Positions 25,275 through 34,315 are shown, counted from the first letter of the stretch. The stretch: DNA of 38,916 nucleotides from Bacteroidota bacterium (GCA_024278565.1 JAJRSY010000107.1:1-38916), one strand, 5' to 3'. Numbers and translations: made by a program. The notes: generated from the letters alone by a model not told the origin.

Positions 25275-25478
25275 AGGGGTGGTAGGCTGTTTTGTTCACT
25301 AATATTGAGAAAAATCGTTTTCATCTTCGAAATACCATGGTCTTCTAAAGGCGGATTTCTATAGATGTATTTCATTGTTTGCTATGGATAAAGGTATAAA
25401 ATAGTAAGGGAATTGGTAGCCTATTTGGCTAAAAACAGTTTTGTATTGGCATAGTGTGTTTCTTTTCTTTTTAGACCC

Positions 25479-25486
25479 TATTTTTG
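25479..25486 (+). promoter_or_regulatory. Putative -7 element very close to the TauE/SafE gene
   Basis: TATTTTTG fits TAnnTTTG and ends only four bases before the ATG at 25491. If functional, the transcript would begin at or next to the start codon, giving a leaderless or nearly leaderless mRNA. Confidence 0.35.
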
Positions 25487-25490
25487 CCGT

Positions 25491-26246
25491 ATGGAAGAAT
25501 GGTACCACTACGTACTTTTGATAGGGGTTGGTTTTGCCGTAGGTTTTATCAATACCGTTGCAGGTGGCGGTTCTTTGCTTACGTTACCTGTATTGATTTT
25601 TTTGGGCCTGCCCCCAAGTGTGGCAAACGGTACCAATCGGGTGGCCATCGTTGTTCAGACCGCTTTGGCGACGGTCGGTTTTAAGAGCAAGGGTGTTTCT
25701 ACAGCCCCGTCCAATGTTTATTTGGGTATATCGGCGCTCTTCGGTGCCATAATAGGTGCTTATATTGCCGTTGATATCAAAGGGGAAACTTTTAACAAGA
25801 TCCTCGCTATAATTATGGTCGTGGTGGTTATCATCATTATCTTTAAGCCCAAGCTAAATCTTGAAGATGTTCAAGAAAGGATTACGGGAAAACACCTATG
25901 GATTAGTATCGTTGCCTTTTTCTTTTTTGGCATTTATGGTGGGTTTATCAATGCTGGACTTGGCTTTGTCATGATTTTATTTTTACATTACGTAAATAAA
26001 ATGACCTTGGTAAGGTCAAATGCGACCAAGGTGGCGGTTGTGTTTATTTATACCCTTGCCGCTTTGGTTGTTTTTGTGCTGAACGATAAGGTGAACTGGA
26101 AAATAGGACTGATACTCGCCCTAGGTAACGGTTCAGGGGCCTGGTTGGCAAGTAGGGTTTCGGTGAATAGGGGCGACGGGTTTATAAAGGTTTTTTTGGT
26201 GGTCATGGTCATTGCCATGTCGGTTAAATTATGGTTTTTCAATTAA
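25491..26246 (+). CDS. TSUP-family (TauE/SafE) membrane permease
   Basis: A 251-residue integral membrane protein with about eight hydrophobic segments. The first repeat carries VGFAVGFINTVAGGGSLLTLPVL-type motif (about residues 10-33) and PPSVANGTNRVAI (41-53), and the second carries FGIYGGFINAGLGFVMI and RSNATKVAVVF. This two-fold N-A-G-G/G-x-N-x-x-K pattern is diagnostic of the family, which exports sulfite or organosulfonates or takes up small anions. The substrate here is unknown. No sulfur-metabolism genes adjoin it. The ATG at 25491 is the only start that keeps helix 1 intact. Confidence 0.92.
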   Translation: MEEWYHYVLLIGVGFAVGFINTVAGGGSLLTLPVLIFLGLPPSVANGTNRVAIVVQTALATVGFKSKGVSTAPSNVYLGISALFGAIIGAYIAVDIKGETFNKILAIIMVVVVIIIIFKPKLNLEDVQERITGKHLWISIVAFFFFGIYGGFINAGLGFVMILFLHYVNKMTLVRSNATKVAVVFIYTLAALVVFVLNDKVNWKIGLILALGNGSGAWLASRVSVNRGDGFIKVFLVVMVIAMSVKLWFFN

Positions 26247-26311
26247 TTGTTTATTTCTAAAAATCACATGGGGTTTAATGTATCATTCTGGGGTTGAATC
26301 CCTCGCCTTTA

Positions 26312-26332
26312 CCTGCCTGCCGGATAGGCAGG
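26312..26332. repeat. CCTGCC/GGCAGG palindrome
   Basis: A 21-base GC-rich near-palindrome in otherwise AT-rich DNA. It is nearly identical to the one at 456-476, with two base changes in the centre. Confidence 0.7.
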
Positions 26333-26401
26333 AGTTTTGTATATTATAGGTAATTGTTCGGCTCCGAGGTCTCATTTCGGTTGAAAAAAATTATTTGAGT
26401 T

Positions 26402-26434
26402 AGTAACACCGTGACTCAAAGTCACGGTGTTACT
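26402..26434. repeat. Perfect 15-bp hairpin with CAA triloop
   Basis: Arms 26402-26416 and 26420-26434 are perfectly complementary around CAA, so the apex reads GACTCAAAGTC. It lies 53 bases before the nitroreductase start, with no T run after it, so it does not look like a terminator. The short triloop and AGT/ACT closing bases recall the hairpins at 67-118. Confidence 0.7.
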
Positions 26435-26487
26435 TAGGTTAGTTGCTTTAGCCGATGGTAGTTTAATTAATTAAATTATAGATGTGA

Positions 26488-27123
26488 ATGTTAGATAGTA
26501 TCAATGATTTAAAGTGGCGGTACGCCGTCAAAAAGTTCGATTCGGAAAGAATTCTTCCCTCTGATAAGATCGACAAACTGAAGGAAGCATTCAACCTTAC
26601 GGCAACATCTTATGGCCTACAGCCCATAAGAATGGTAGTGGTCAAAAACAAAGAACTTCAAAACCAATTGTTCAAACATTCGTTTGAACAACCTCAGCCT
26701 GCTCAGGCTTCACATGTACTTGTAATTTGTATTGAAAAACAGATTGATGCTGAATATATATCTAATTATTTTAAGCATGTCAAACAGGTAAGGGGTACCA
26801 GTGACGCTATATTAGATCCGTTCAAAGATACACTGGTCGATAGTTTTTCTAATAAAGATAGCGGTGAAATCAGAAATTGGGCCGTAAATCAGGCCTATTT
26901 GGCGCTGGGTAACCTTTTGACAGTTTGTGCCCTAGAACGAATAGATTCTTGCCCTATGGAAGGCTTTGATCCCGATGCTTACGATGTCATTTTGAATTTG
27001 GAAAAAAAAGGACTGACATCGGTCTTGGTAATGCCCGTAGGCTATCGCGCAGTAGACGATGAGTTCAGTACGTTCAAAAAAGTAAGAAAAAATTTAAAGG
27101 ATAGCGTTATCGAGTTTTTTTAA
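26488..27123 (+). CDS. Nitroreductase-family NAD(P)H-dependent oxidoreductase
   Basis: A 211-residue flavoprotein of the nitroreductase fold, probably an FMN-bound homodimer using NAD(P)H. Family features are LKWRYAVKKFDSERIL near the start (FMN phosphate contact), FNLTATSYGLQPIRMVVV, the AVNQAYLALGNLLTVCALERIDSCP helix and the C-terminal FSTFKKVRK. It resembles the NfsB group that reduces nitroaromatics and quinones, though the physiological substrate is unknown. It is a single gene with no operon partner close by. Confidence 0.92.
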   Translation: MLDSINDLKWRYAVKKFDSERILPSDKIDKLKEAFNLTATSYGLQPIRMVVVKNKELQNQLFKHSFEQPQPAQASHVLVICIEKQIDAEYISNYFKHVKQVRGTSDAILDPFKDTLVDSFSNKDSGEIRNWAVNQAYLALGNLLTVCALERIDSCPMEGFDPDAYDVILNLEKKGLTSVLVMPVGYRAVDDEFSTFKKVRKNLKDSVIEFF

Positions 27124-27214
27124 ATATGTGTTTTCAGTGAACAGTTATAGAGTAATAAGTAAACAGTAAAAAAAAAGCAAAAAGCAAACCTATGGTTCCT
27201 GAATTTTTTATTTT

Positions 27215-27270
27215 ACTCATAAACTCATAAACTCATAAACTCATAAACTCATAAACTCATAAACCCATAA
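27215..27270. repeat. Seven-copy octamer tandem repeat (ACTCATAA) before the KdnA-like gene
   Basis: Six exact copies of ACTCATAA (27215-27262) are followed by a seventh with one change (ACCCATAA, 27263-27270). The array ends eight bases before the ATG at 27279, so it occupies the leader and probably the promoter region. Copy-number change by slipped-strand mispairing would alter spacing by whole 8-base steps. Confidence 0.9.
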
Positions 27271-27278
27271 ATAAATAT

Positions 27279-28478
27279 ATGCCCGGATTCGAACTTTTTG
27301 GAGATGCAGAAAAACAACAGGTAAAAGATGTACTTGATTCAGGCGTGTTGATGCGCTACGGTTTTGATGGAATGCGCAACGGACATTGGAAGGCCGCCGA
27401 ATTGGAAAAGGCCCTTGCCGAACGAATGAAGGTAAACCATGCACAAGTGGTAAGTAGCGGTACGGCCGCACTCACCATAGCCTTGGTAAGCGCTGGGGTA
27501 GGGGCGGGCGATGAGGTGATTATGCCCACTTTTACATTTGTGGCTTCTTTTGAATCGATTATGGCTCTTGGTGCTGTACCCATCTTGGTTGATATTGATG
27601 ATACCTTGACCTTGTGCCCTGAGGCGGTGGAAAAAGCGATTACAGGGCGAACAAAAGTGGTTATGCCCGTACATATGTGTGGTTCAATGGCCGATCTGAA
27701 AACCTTGAAATCAATATGTGACAAACACGATCTGCTGTTGTTGGAAGATGCCTGTCAGGCCATTGGCGGCACGTATGAAGGCAAACCTTTGGGTAGTTAT
27801 GGTGATTTGGGCTGTTTTTCGTTCGATTACGTCAAGACCATAACCTGTGGTGAAGGCGGGGCCATCATTACCAACAATCAAGAATACCACAAAAATGCCG
27901 ACCATTATTCGGATCATGGACATGACCATGTGGGGTCGGATAGGGGGGCAGAAACGCATCCCTTTTTAGGCTACAATTATAGAATTTCTGAATTGAACGC
28001 TGCGGTGGGCCTTGCTCAAATAAAAAGGTTAGATGAGTTTTTATCCATCCAAAAGAGAAATTATACAATTCTTAGAAGTGCTCTAGAAAATATTCCCGAG
28101 CTTGTTTTTAGAAAGGTTCCCCAAGGAGGAGAGGAGAGTTATGCTTTTTTGAGTTTCTTTTTGCCAAATGAAGATACCGCTAAAATAGTACACAAAAATT
28201 TAGGCGATGGAGGAGTGGATGGCTGTTTTTACTGGTATGACAACAATTGGCACTATTATCGAAAATGGGAACACCTAATAAACCTGAAATCGTTGGGTAA
28301 ACTGCCCCAGGCCATATACAACCAGTTACCCGACTATGGTGCATCTGATTTTTCAAGATCAGATCATTGGGTGGGCCGCACGATCTCTTGTTTGATAAAA
28401 TTGGGCTGGGGAGAAGAAGAAGTACACGAAAGAGCTGAAAAAATAGCTGAAATAATCAAAAAAGCCTTTGATCAATAG
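27279..28478 (+). CDS. DegT/DnrJ-family aminotransferase, KdnA-like
   Basis: A 399-residue PLP-dependent sugar aminotransferase. The start MPGFELFGDAEKQQVKDV, the VHMCGSMADL and LLEDACQAIGG blocks, the FDYVKTITCGEGGAI site with PLP-binding Lys186, SDHGHDHVGSDRGAETHP and GVDGCFYWYDNNWHY together match what I recall of Shewanella KdnA, 8-amino-3,8-dideoxy-octulosonate aminotransferase. KdnA makes an amino form of Kdo for lipopolysaccharide together with the oxidase KdnB. No kdnB-like gene lies in this window. Another sugar-nucleotide aminotransferase role is possible. The gene is convergent with ribB, with 7 bases of tail overlap, and is preceded by an octamer array. Confidence 0.85.
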   Translation: MPGFELFGDAEKQQVKDVLDSGVLMRYGFDGMRNGHWKAAELEKALAERMKVNHAQVVSSGTAALTIALVSAGVGAGDEVIMPTFTFVASFESIMALGAVPILVDIDDTLTLCPEAVEKAITGRTKVVMPVHMCGSMADLKTLKSICDKHDLLLLEDACQAIGGTYEGKPLGSYGDLGCFSFDYVKTITCGEGGAIITNNQEYHKNADHYSDHGHDHVGSDRGAETHPFLGYNYRISELNAAVGLAQIKRLDEFLSIQKRNYTILRSALENIPELVFRKVPQGGEESYAFLSFFLPNEDTAKIVHKNLGDGGVDGCFYWYDNNWHYYRKWEHLINLKSLGKLPQAIYNQLPDYGASDFSRSDHWVGRTISCLIKLGWGEEEVHERAEKIAEIIKKAFDQ

Positions 28479-29614
28479 GGTACGTACTCCACAATCTCAA
28501 GGCCGTAACCAACCATTCCGATTCGCTTGGTCTGGGTTCTGTTGGTAAGCAATCTCATTTTGGTGATATTGATATCATGTAGTATCTGTGCCCCAATACC
28601 AAAATCTCGTGAATCCATATCAATTTTTGGCGCCTTGAGAACACCTTCGCTTTGCAGTTTTTTTAACTCGAGCAGGCGGGGCAAAAGGTTTAAATATTCC
28701 GGATCTTGGTTTATAAAAACAAATGCACCTTTGCCCTCATTGTTGATGGCTTGGAACATGGCTTCCAGCTTTTTATTGGGGTTGTTCGTCAATGTGCCCA
28801 GTATATCATTGTTGGCCAGTGTTGAATTGATCCGGGTCAATACTTTTTCATCTTTGTTCCAACTGCCTTTTGTAAGTACAATGTGTACATGATTGTTCGT
28901 CGTCTGTTTATAGGCGCGCAGTCTAAAATCACCGAAACGGGTGGTGATGTCAAAATCGGCTTCCTTTTCGATAAGGCTATCATGTTCCATACGGTACGCT
29001 ACCAGGTCTTCGATCGAAACGATCTTTAGATCAAATTTCTTGGCTACTTCTATTAGTTGGGGCAGTCGTGCCATGCTACCATCATCGTTCATGATCTCAA
29101 CAATGACCCCAGCTGGGCGAAGCCCTGCCAAACGCGCAAAATCTATGGCCGCCTCTGTATGCCCGGTTCTTCGCAAGACCCCACCTTCTTTGGCAATTAG
29201 AGGAAAAATATGTCCGGGCCGGACCAGATCATACGGTTTTATTTCCGGATCGGTCAGCGCATAAACCGTCTTGGACCTATCAGCTGCCGAAATTCCGGTA
29301 CTTACACCGTTTCCACGTAAATCGACCGATACGGTGAACGCGGTTTCCATTGGGTCGGTAGTGTTGTTCACCATCATTTGTAAGCCCAATTCCCGACAAC
29401 GGGTTTCAGTGAGCGGTGAGCAGATCAACCCTTTGCCATGGGTGGCCATAAAATTGATGGTTTCTGGGGTGGCCAGTTCTGCAGCCGCTATAAAGTCACC
29501 CTCGTTTTCACGATTTTCATCATCGACGACAATAATGACCTTCCCTTTTCGAACAGCATCAATGGCTTCTTCAATCGTATTCAGTTGTATTTTTTTTTGT
29601 TTGTTGGCAATCAT
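28472..29614 (-). CDS. ribB: 3,4-Dihydroxy-2-butanone-4-phosphate synthase with degenerate GCH II half
   Basis: A riboflavin-pathway protein of 380 residues with the RibBA layout. The N-terminal half (1-210) is an intact DHBP synthase, with DDENRENEGDF (31-41), THGKGLICSPL and the TGHTEAAIDFARLAG block (150-164), so it should convert ribulose 5-phosphate. The C-terminal half has the GTP cyclohydrolase II fold but not its chemistry. Where GCH II has HSEC...RCDCGPQL zinc ligands, this protein has NSTL...TNNPNKKL (263-283), so no zinc cysteine remains. It is best called RibB with an inactive GCH II-like tail, as in the RibBX proteins. The start overlaps the LptF/G-type stop by four bases (ATGA). 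Confidence 0.92.
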   Translation of the reverse strand: MIANKQKKIQLNTIEEAIDAVRKGKVIIVVDDENRENEGDFIAAAELATPETINFMATHGKGLICSPLTETRCRELGLQMMVNNTTDPMETAFTVSVDLRGNGVSTGISAADRSKTVYALTDPEIKPYDLVRPGHIFPLIAKEGGVLRRTGHTEAAIDFARLAGLRPAGVIVEIMNDDGSMARLPQLIEVAKKFDLKIVSIEDLVAYRMEHDSLIEKEADFDITTRFGDFRLRAYKQTTNNHVHIVLTKGSWNKDEKVLTRINSTLANNDILGTLTNNPNKKLEAMFQAINNEGKGAFVFINQDPEYLNLLPRLLELKKLQSEGVLKAPKIDMDSRDFGIGAQILHDINITKMRLLTNRTQTKRIGMVGYGLEIVEYVPY

Positions 29615-31086
29615 GTTGTTGTATCTTTCTTTTTGAACAATACTTTGAAAAAATCGATTATCCTACCAAAACTCATTAAACCCTTATCTGCGGTTGCCCT
29701 TTTGGTAAGCATTATGCCTAATGGCAACATGATCAAGGTGGGTAGCCATGCCCCAAGAATAGGGTGTATGTTGCCCTTATTGGAGTAATTGCCTGAAAAC
29801 ACACCAATAAAGTAAAAGACCAAAAACAAAATAACGGCTATGACCATTGGCAGTCCCAGTCCGCCTTTTCTAATAATCGCACCCAATGGTGCTCCGACAA
29901 AGAACAGTATAATACATGAGAATGCCAAAGCATATTTTTTATGCAATGAAAGAATGTGCCTTCTGTAAATCTCATACCTTTTATTGAGTTCTTTCCTTTT
30001 TCCTTGGATGGATGTCAGCACATTCGTAGTTGAATTTTTAGCGGAATTCAATAATTGTACCTGTTGCCACTCTGGAAACAAACCTACGATATCTTCCAAA
30101 TCGGCATTCGGGGAGGGCTTTGTTGCAGCCAAGAGGGAATCTTTTTTGGTTTTGGCCACGGTGGTATCTATTTTAGGACTGGGTACAAATACGCTCATGC
30201 GGTTTGAAATATTTTTTGAAAACGACTTTACGATTCTAAGATTATCTTTCTTGAGCGAATCTATATCTTTGTTCAGGCGAGAGACGTTTTTCATTTTATC
30301 AGTTTGAATGTCCCGTTCTTCCTCAAGGTCCACATTATTAAATTCCGTAAGGTCGATGTTCATGGTATACGTTTCAAACGTGGCTTTTGCAAAGGGAAAC
30401 TTTCTTTTTTCCTTTCCTTTTGTTTCCACGGTTTGGTATAAATGGCCATCGTTCAGTTGTAATTGAATGATATCGGAGTCCTCACTGCTTTTGAGTTCGC
30501 CGGTTTTGGCCTTGATGACCCTAAAATTGATATTGCTTTTTGTTTTTTGGTGAATGATCACATTATCAAGAAAGTTGTCGTTGTCTCCATGTTTTTTATC
30601 TACCTTAATGTTCATGTCGGCACTTTCAAAATCACTAAAAACCCCTTCTGTTATTGCGACTGCAGGTTTTAGTTTGGCGATGTTACGTCGTAGGTTGTAT
30701 ATTTTTTGTTCAGATGCGGGTATGACACTATTGGCAAAATAAAAAGTGACCCCTCCTAGAAAAACAATAAAGACAATGATGCTCAACATGGCTCTTTGCA
30801 GTGAAATGCCCGATGCCTTCATAGCGGCGAACTCATAGTTCTCGGCCAAGGATCCAAAAGTCAGCAACGAAGCAAGAAGAACGGTAAGGGGCAGTACTTT
30901 TTCGGTCAGTTCTGGCATTTTGTAGAAAAAAAATTTTCCGATGATCATTAGATCCAGGCCTTTGCCCGCCAAATCATCGATAAACAGCCATATCGATTGA
31001 AATATGAAGATGAACATCATTATTACAAACGAACTGATCAGGTTAAAAAGAAATCGTGATAGGATATACCGGTCTAAAATTCTCAA
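29611..31086 (-). CDS. LptF/LptG-family permease (YjgP/YjgQ)
   Basis: A 491-residue inner-membrane subunit of the lipopolysaccharide export ABC transporter. Three helices at the N-terminus (LDRYILSRFLFNLISSFVIMM-type start, then LPLTVLLASLLTFG and AMLSIIVFIVFLGG) are followed by a large periplasmic beta-jellyroll region. Three C-terminal helices follow (HILSLHKKYALAFSCIILFFVGAPLGAIIRKGGLG is the conserved family block). The periplasmic part is longer than in E. coli LptF/G, with an Asp/Lys-rich insert around residues 265-330. The partner permease and LptB are not in this window. Its stop overlaps the ribB start, so both should be one transcript. Confidence 0.93.
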   Translation of the reverse strand: MRILDRYILSRFLFNLISSFVIMMFIFIFQSIWLFIDDLAGKGLDLMIIGKFFFYKMPELTEKVLPLTVLLASLLTFGSLAENYEFAAMKASGISLQRAMLSIIVFIVFLGGVTFYFANSVIPASEQKIYNLRRNIAKLKPAVAITEGVFSDFESADMNIKVDKKHGDNDNFLDNVIIHQKTKSNINFRVIKAKTGELKSSEDSDIIQLQLNDGHLYQTVETKGKEKRKFPFAKATFETYTMNIDLTEFNNVDLEEERDIQTDKMKNVSRLNKDIDSLKKDNLRIVKSFSKNISNRMSVFVPSPKIDTTVAKTKKDSLLAATKPSPNADLEDIVGLFPEWQQVQLLNSAKNSTTNVLTSIQGKRKELNKRYEIYRRHILSLHKKYALAFSCIILFFVGAPLGAIIRKGGLGLPMVIAVILFLVFYFIGVFSGNYSNKGNIHPILGAWLPTLIMLPLGIMLTKRATADKGLMSFGRIIDFFKVLFKKKDTTT

Positions 31087-31237
31087 AGTGACTGCGTTAA
31101 GTTATAAGCTTTGATTTACGAAAATCATACTTTGCGCAGGTACAATAGAGGAATTAAAAATATACTCAGACATAATTTTGGTAAAAAATGATTTGTACTC
31201 GCAATGCGATGTTTGTCAATTCAATTTCGACCCGTCA

Positions 31238-31879
31238 CTAGTTTTTCAAAATGTAATACCCCTTGTTTTTGTACTTGGTCTCATCAAAAGTAAACAAGGT
31301 TTTTGACAAAGGCTGGTTTGTTTTAAAAGAATTAACGGTTATGGTTGTCTTTGTACCGTTCTTGCCAGTGTAGATAAGTTTATAGATGTGTTTGGTCTCG
31401 GCATCGACACCCATGAGTATTGATTTGATTTCTGCATTGGTGTCCATCGGTACCAGTTTGACGTACTGTATTTTTCGACCATTTACATTTTGGGAAATAT
31501 CCCAAGTATAACTGTGTCCTTCCTTGTAAAAGGTAAACATTTTAGAAGGAGTCAAGGCGTTTTGCTCGTCTGACTTATCCTCAATGGTGACTTCTTCATT
31601 TTCTGGTACTATGGTGTAGACCTTATTGCCATCGTAAAGTTGTTGCGTTCCCAAGTAATTAAAAAGGTATTTGTCTCCTTGTAAGGTCACATCGCCCCGT
31701 GTTTCAGAACTGATGTCTGCCTCTTCGTTGTTCAGTACATACTTGAAATCGACGAAGATGTTCTCGTATCCCTTTACTTTGGTATAGACTTCATCCAACA
31801 AGGTTTTAGCCTTGTCTGAATTTTGCGAGAGGGCCACATTGACCGTACATATTGCTAGCAATAAAAATAATTTTTTCAT
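31238..31879 (-). CDS. lolA: LolA-family outer membrane lipoprotein carrier
   Basis: A periplasmic chaperone-type protein that carries lipoproteins towards the outer membrane. From ATG 31879 the precursor has 213 residues, with a clean signal peptide (MKKLFLLLAICTVNVALS). The mature region has the LolA half-barrel strands, e.g. IFVDFKYVLNNEEADISSETRG, GDKYLFNYLGTQQLYDGNKVYTIVPENEEV-type core and the closing KSILMGVDAETKHIYKLIY. An upstream in-frame ATG at 31894 would add five residues and overlap ftsK. I prefer 31879, one base after the ftsK stop. Coupling to ftsK is expected. Confidence 0.88.
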   Translation of the reverse strand: MKKLFLLLAICTVNVALSQNSDKAKTLLDEVYTKVKGYENIFVDFKYVLNNEEADISSETRGDVTLQGDKYLFNYLGTQQLYDGNKVYTIVPENEEVTIEDKSDEQNALTPSKMFTFYKEGHSYTWDISQNVNGRKIQYVKLVPMDTNAEIKSILMGVDAETKHIYKLIYTGKNGTKTTITVNSFKTNQPLSKTLFTFDETKYKNKGYYILKN

Positions 31880-31880
31880 T

Positions 31881-34238
31881 CTATTGTATTTCATTGTTAA
31901 GTAAATGTTCTAATGCGATCAGGTCTTGAACCAGAACCTGTCGTGCCTTACTGCCTTCAAAGGGGCCAACGATGCCAGCTGCCTCCAATTGGTCGACAAT
32001 TCTTCCTGCTCGGTTATACCCTAACTTTAATTTGCGTTGTATCAATGAGGCCGAACCCTGTTGGGCGATTACAATAACTTCCGCAGCATCACGGAAAAGT
32101 GCATCCCTATCCGAAACATTATTATCAATAGCTGTGCCAGAATCCTCACCTACATACTCCGGTAGCAGATAGGCCTCTGGGTAGGCTCTTTGCGATCCGA
32201 TGAAATCAGTTATCCTCTCAACCTCGGGGGTGTCTGCAAATGCACATTGAATGCGGGTTACCTCATTCCCCTGTGTATAAAGCATATCACCACGCCCGAT
32301 CAATTGATCCGCACCCTGGGCATCTAAAATGGTTCTTGAATCTATTTTTGAAGTGACCCGAAAAGCGATACGTGCCGGAAAGTTTGCCTTGATGATCCCC
32401 GTGATCACATTTACCGATGGGCGCTGCGTTGCAACGATCAAATGTATACCGATCGCTCTTGCCAATTGTGCCAAGCGCGCAATTGGGGTTTCTACCTCTT
32501 TACCGGCGGTCATGATCAGGTCGGCAAATTCATCAATGACCAAAACGATATACGGTAAAAACATATGGCCATCGTTCGGGTTGAGCTTGCGCGCCTTGAA
32601 TTTTACATTGTACTCTTTGATATTGCGGACGAAGGCGGTCTTCAATAATTCATAGCGATTGTCCATCTCAATACATAATGAATTCAATGTATGTATTACC
32701 TTGGTGTTGTCGGTTATGATTGCATCTTCAGAGTCGGGTAATTTCGCCAAAAAGTGACGTTCGATTTTATTAAAAAGTGTCAGTTCGACCTTTTTTGGAT
32801 CGATAAGTACAAATTTCACTTCAGCGGGATGCTTCTTGTACAATAAAGAGGTCAGCACTGCATTGAGACCAACTGATTTACCTTGCCCCGTGGCTCCTGC
32901 CATAAGTAGGTGGGGCATTTTTGCAAGATCAACCACAAAGGTTTCATTACTGATGGTCTTGCCAAAGGCGATTGGCAAAGCCATTTCGGCCTTTTGAAAC
33001 TTGGTTGATGCGATTACCGAACGCATAGAGACAATGGTGGCATTTTTATTGGGGACTTCAATACCTATGGTTCCCTTGCCGGGAATAGGTGCAATGATCC
33101 GAATGCCCAATGCAGCGAGCGATAGGGCGATATCATCTTCTAAGTTCTTTATTTTTGAAATGCGTACCCCCGCCTCGGGTACTATTTCATAAAGCGTAAC
33201 GGTCGGCCCTATGGTCGCTTTGACCTGAGAGATGCCGATTTTATAGTTTTTAAGCGTACTTACGATCTTGTTTTTGTTCAGCTCAAGTTCTTTTTGATTT
33301 ATAGTAATGCCACTGGTATCTCCATGGGAATCCAACAAGTCAATGGAAGGGAATTTATAGTTGCCCAATTCCAATGTAGGGTCAAATTCCCCAAAATCGT
33401 CAACAAGCCTATCTGCAAGATTGTCTTTTTCTTCTTTTTCCTCAATGATCTTCTCGACCTGCATGGTCAGCCCTTCCCCCTCCTTTGCCCCAGTATTTTC
33501 TAGAACCGGTTCGTCGACGACCAGAGGTGGAATATCTTCTTTATGGGTATAAGTGTCAATAACTTCTTGGGGTCCATCATCAATATCGAGCTGTACGGTG
33601 TTGTTTTCTAAATCAGAGCTGGCATTCCCTTTGGATTTAGGTTTTAAGGAGCCCGATTTTTCCTTAAAATAGTTGCCTATGCCCTCAGGAGAGAATTTGA
33701 ACAAGCGTACCAGAATAAAAACCAACCCGAACAACAGCAACAGCAAAACGCCTATTTTGCCAATATAGTCTTGTAGAAAATCGTTCATTTCATACCCGAC
33801 CATACCACCTAAAAGAGGTTGTTCGTAGGCGAAGAAGCCAAGGGCAATTGATAGCCAGATGGTAAAGACCAGTACCCAGATCCATTTTTTGAGCATTCCC
33901 TTTTGACCGAACCCAAGAAACATATAAAGTCCGGTCAGGCATAGTAAGATTGGTAGTGCTATTGAAGCGATCCCGAAACCTTTGTAAATAAAAAAATGGC
34001 TTACCGTCGCACCAAATTTGTTGAGGAGGTTTTTGGCCTGTTCATTTCTATCTTGAAATTCGGTGAGTAGGCTCTGGTCGTCTTGCCAGTTGAAATAAAA
34101 TGACACGAATGAAAAGAACAGCGCAATGCTGAAAAGCGCCAACAGGCTTCCCAGTATGATTTTATTTTGCTTTGATAATTTAAAAGACCTGCCTTTTTTT
34201 GCCTTTTGGGGCTTTTTCTTTTTTATCTTTTTTGCCAT
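31881..34238 (-). CDS. ftsK: DNA translocase FtsK/SpoIIIE
   Basis: A septum-located motor that moves chromosome dimers during division. The 785 residues start at ATG 34238 with a very basic head (MAKKIKKKKPQKAKKG). Four membrane segments follow (about 27-48, 88-109, 119-138 and 161-181), then a short acidic linker and the motor domain with Walker A LLMAGATGQGKS near residue 445 and Walker B VLVIDEFADL. The C-terminal gamma winged-helix (VIVIAQQGSASLIQRKLKLGYNRAG) that reads polar KOPS sequences is present. An open TTG six bases upstream is less likely as start. LolA begins one base downstream. Confidence 0.96.
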   Translation of the reverse strand: MAKKIKKKKPQKAKKGRSFKLSKQNKIILGSLLALFSIALFFSFVSFYFNWQDDQSLLTEFQDRNEQAKNLLNKFGATVSHFFIYKGFGIASIALPILLCLTGLYMFLGFGQKGMLKKWIWVLVFTIWLSIALGFFAYEQPLLGGMVGYEMNDFLQDYIGKIGVLLLLLFGLVFILVRLFKFSPEGIGNYFKEKSGSLKPKSKGNASSDLENNTVQLDIDDGPQEVIDTYTHKEDIPPLVVDEPVLENTGAKEGEGLTMQVEKIIEEKEEKDNLADRLVDDFGEFDPTLELGNYKFPSIDLLDSHGDTSGITINQKELELNKNKIVSTLKNYKIGISQVKATIGPTVTLYEIVPEAGVRISKIKNLEDDIALSLAALGIRIIAPIPGKGTIGIEVPNKNATIVSMRSVIASTKFQKAEMALPIAFGKTISNETFVVDLAKMPHLLMAGATGQGKSVGLNAVLTSLLYKKHPAEVKFVLIDPKKVELTLFNKIERHFLAKLPDSEDAIITDNTKVIHTLNSLCIEMDNRYELLKTAFVRNIKEYNVKFKARKLNPNDGHMFLPYIVLVIDEFADLIMTAGKEVETPIARLAQLARAIGIHLIVATQRPSVNVITGIIKANFPARIAFRVTSKIDSRTILDAQGADQLIGRGDMLYTQGNEVTRIQCAFADTPEVERITDFIGSQRAYPEAYLLPEYVGEDSGTAIDNNVSDRDALFRDAAEVIVIAQQGSASLIQRKLKLGYNRAGRIVDQLEAAGIVGPFEGSKARQVLVQDLIALEHLLNNEIQ

Positions 34239-34266
34239 CAACAACTCTATTCTGGGGGTAAAAATA

Positions 34267-34274
34267 CAAATTTA
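34267..34274 (-). promoter_or_regulatory. Putative -7 element of the ftsK-lolA operon
   Basis: TAAATTTG on the minus strand, matching TAnnTTTG, 28 bases before the ftsK ATG and within the only gap between dgkA and ftsK. No clear -33 TTTG is present. Confidence 0.45.
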
Positions 34275-34315
34275 AACGAGTTCAGTTACTATTGTGGGTG
34301 TTTGCATTTTTTGAT

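Noticed and set aside
27215..27270. Octamer array considered as a CRISPR-like array
   Set aside because: The units are contiguous with no spacers, so it is a simple tandem repeat.
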